Assembly (NCBI GenBank): GCA_964354225.1
Contig: CAYGZC010000265.1
Coordinates: 1-15,225, forward strand
Reading direction: 5' to 3'
Source of the DNA: CAYGZC01 sp964354225
Lineage (GTDB): Bacteria > Bacteroidota > Ignavibacteria > UBA10030 > SZUA-254
Length of the DNA stretch: 15,225 nt
This document shows, in pieces, positions 14,891-15,225 of this stretch (position 1 is the first letter of the stretch; every line of letters starts with the position of its first letter). The translations under genes and the position numbers were made by a program. The notes under the pieces are model-generated. The model was not told the DNA's origin and ran no database searches. It saw nothing but the letters and a program-made list of their open reading frames with translations.

Positions 14891-15166
14891 CCGCCGTCAT
14901 ACTATTTGGCGTTAATTAAACAGCGGTGTAATAATGAATCGTTATTGGATCTGTTTACGGAAGATGTTATCAGTCGTTTACAAGAGAGGAAGCTATCCGG
15001 TGCTTTCGTTGTGAATCTGTTGAAGCATCTGGAGATCAGGTTGTTGCTCGATGGAAAGATTGTCGATGAAGCATATGTCATCGCAGTGATAGAGAGAATG
15101 TACAAAGGATTTTACAAGAAATCTGATGAGAGTAAGGAGTTGGTAGGATTCAGGAGCGAGCGATGA
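14891..15166 (+). CDS. Unrecognised short reading frame, possibly the 3' remnant of a gene
   Basis: An open frame runs from just after a stop at 14888-14890 to TGA at 15164. The only plausible in-frame start is TTG at 14906, giving 86 residues. It has no ribosome site. From about residue 10 the sequence looks protein-like: helical and amphipathic, with LLDLFTEDVISRLQERKLSG and, after a short gap, a KIVDEAYVIAVIERMYKGFY stretch. The tail is charged. I do not recognise the family. The weak start and a protein-like character that begins abruptly suggest either a small gene with a poor start or the C-terminal end of a decayed gene. Nothing nearby indicates a function. Confidence 0.4.
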   Translation, partial: PPSYYLALIKQRCNNESLLDLFTEDVISRLQERKLSGAFVVNLLKHLEIRLLLDGKIVDEAYVIAVIERMYKGFYKKSDESKELVGFRSER

Positions 15167-15225
15167 ATAATAAGCTTTAAAATACAGATGGAATCATGGA
15201 ATTTTGTATATGGAAAATGTTGGAT

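Noticed and set aside
14848..14919. A 23-codon frame beginning MPVALAYRLTL
   Set aside because: It overlaps the start of the longer frame in another phase, has no ribosome site and is too short to judge.
15188..15225. A possible gene start (ATG, MESWNFVYGKCW) running off the right edge
   Set aside because: Only twelve codons are visible and no ribosome site precedes it.

Overview
The window looks like a chromosomal stretch of a Gram-negative bacterium, most plausibly of the Bacteroidota/Ignavibacteriota (FCB) side. The support is indirect: a secreted S9B dipeptidyl-peptidase, a Tat-exported DUF362 protein paired with a membrane polyferredoxin, a lipoprotein RND adaptor with its HAE1 pump, and an AT-leaning composition. 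The exact lineage cannot be fixed from sequence alone. No tRNA, rRNA, CRISPR array or intact transposon was found.

Layout. (1) 1-2249, minus strand: a DUF362 Tat protein followed, with a GTGA overlap, by a multi-cluster 4Fe-4S membrane protein that runs off the left edge; a TTGACA-type promoter precedes the pair. (2) 2252-4487, minus strand: a secreted prolyl dipeptidyl-peptidase IV with its full catalytic set and a short terminator. (3) 4701-5159, plus strand, divergent: an exported MsrB methionine sulfoxide reductase. (4) 5367-6785, plus strand: a stand-alone CoA-acylating aldehyde dehydrogenase of the AdhE N-domain type, behind a leader with competing inverted repeats. (5) 7193-9859, plus strand: a large, visibly AT-rich single-module NRPS-like enzyme (adenylation, carrier, thioesterase) with several non-canonical active-site residues. 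It is flanked by gene-free DNA holding terminator-like hairpins on the left and an IS3-type transposase remnant on the right. (6) 10241-14515, plus strand: promoter, RND adaptor lipoprotein and HAE1 permease. (7) 14516-15225: mostly gene-free, with one short unrecognised reading frame.

How it fits together. The left third is envelope-directed: an exported DUF362 protein and polyferredoxin that could exchange electrons, an exported peptidase and an exported methionine repair enzyme. The middle carries carboxylate-activating chemistry (acyl-CoA/aldehyde interconversion and an A-T-TE synthetase), and the right third is an export pump. A link between the A-T-TE product and the pump is attractive but rests only on proximity.

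The observations most worth following are the A-T-TE protein (Asp235-equivalent replaced by Ala, thioesterase nucleophile Cys, usual His position Pro) and two related elements of about 60 bp in the same orientation that bracket the efflux operon. Each combines a minus-strand terminator-like hairpin with a shared 26-bp block resembling the end of a tRNA gene.
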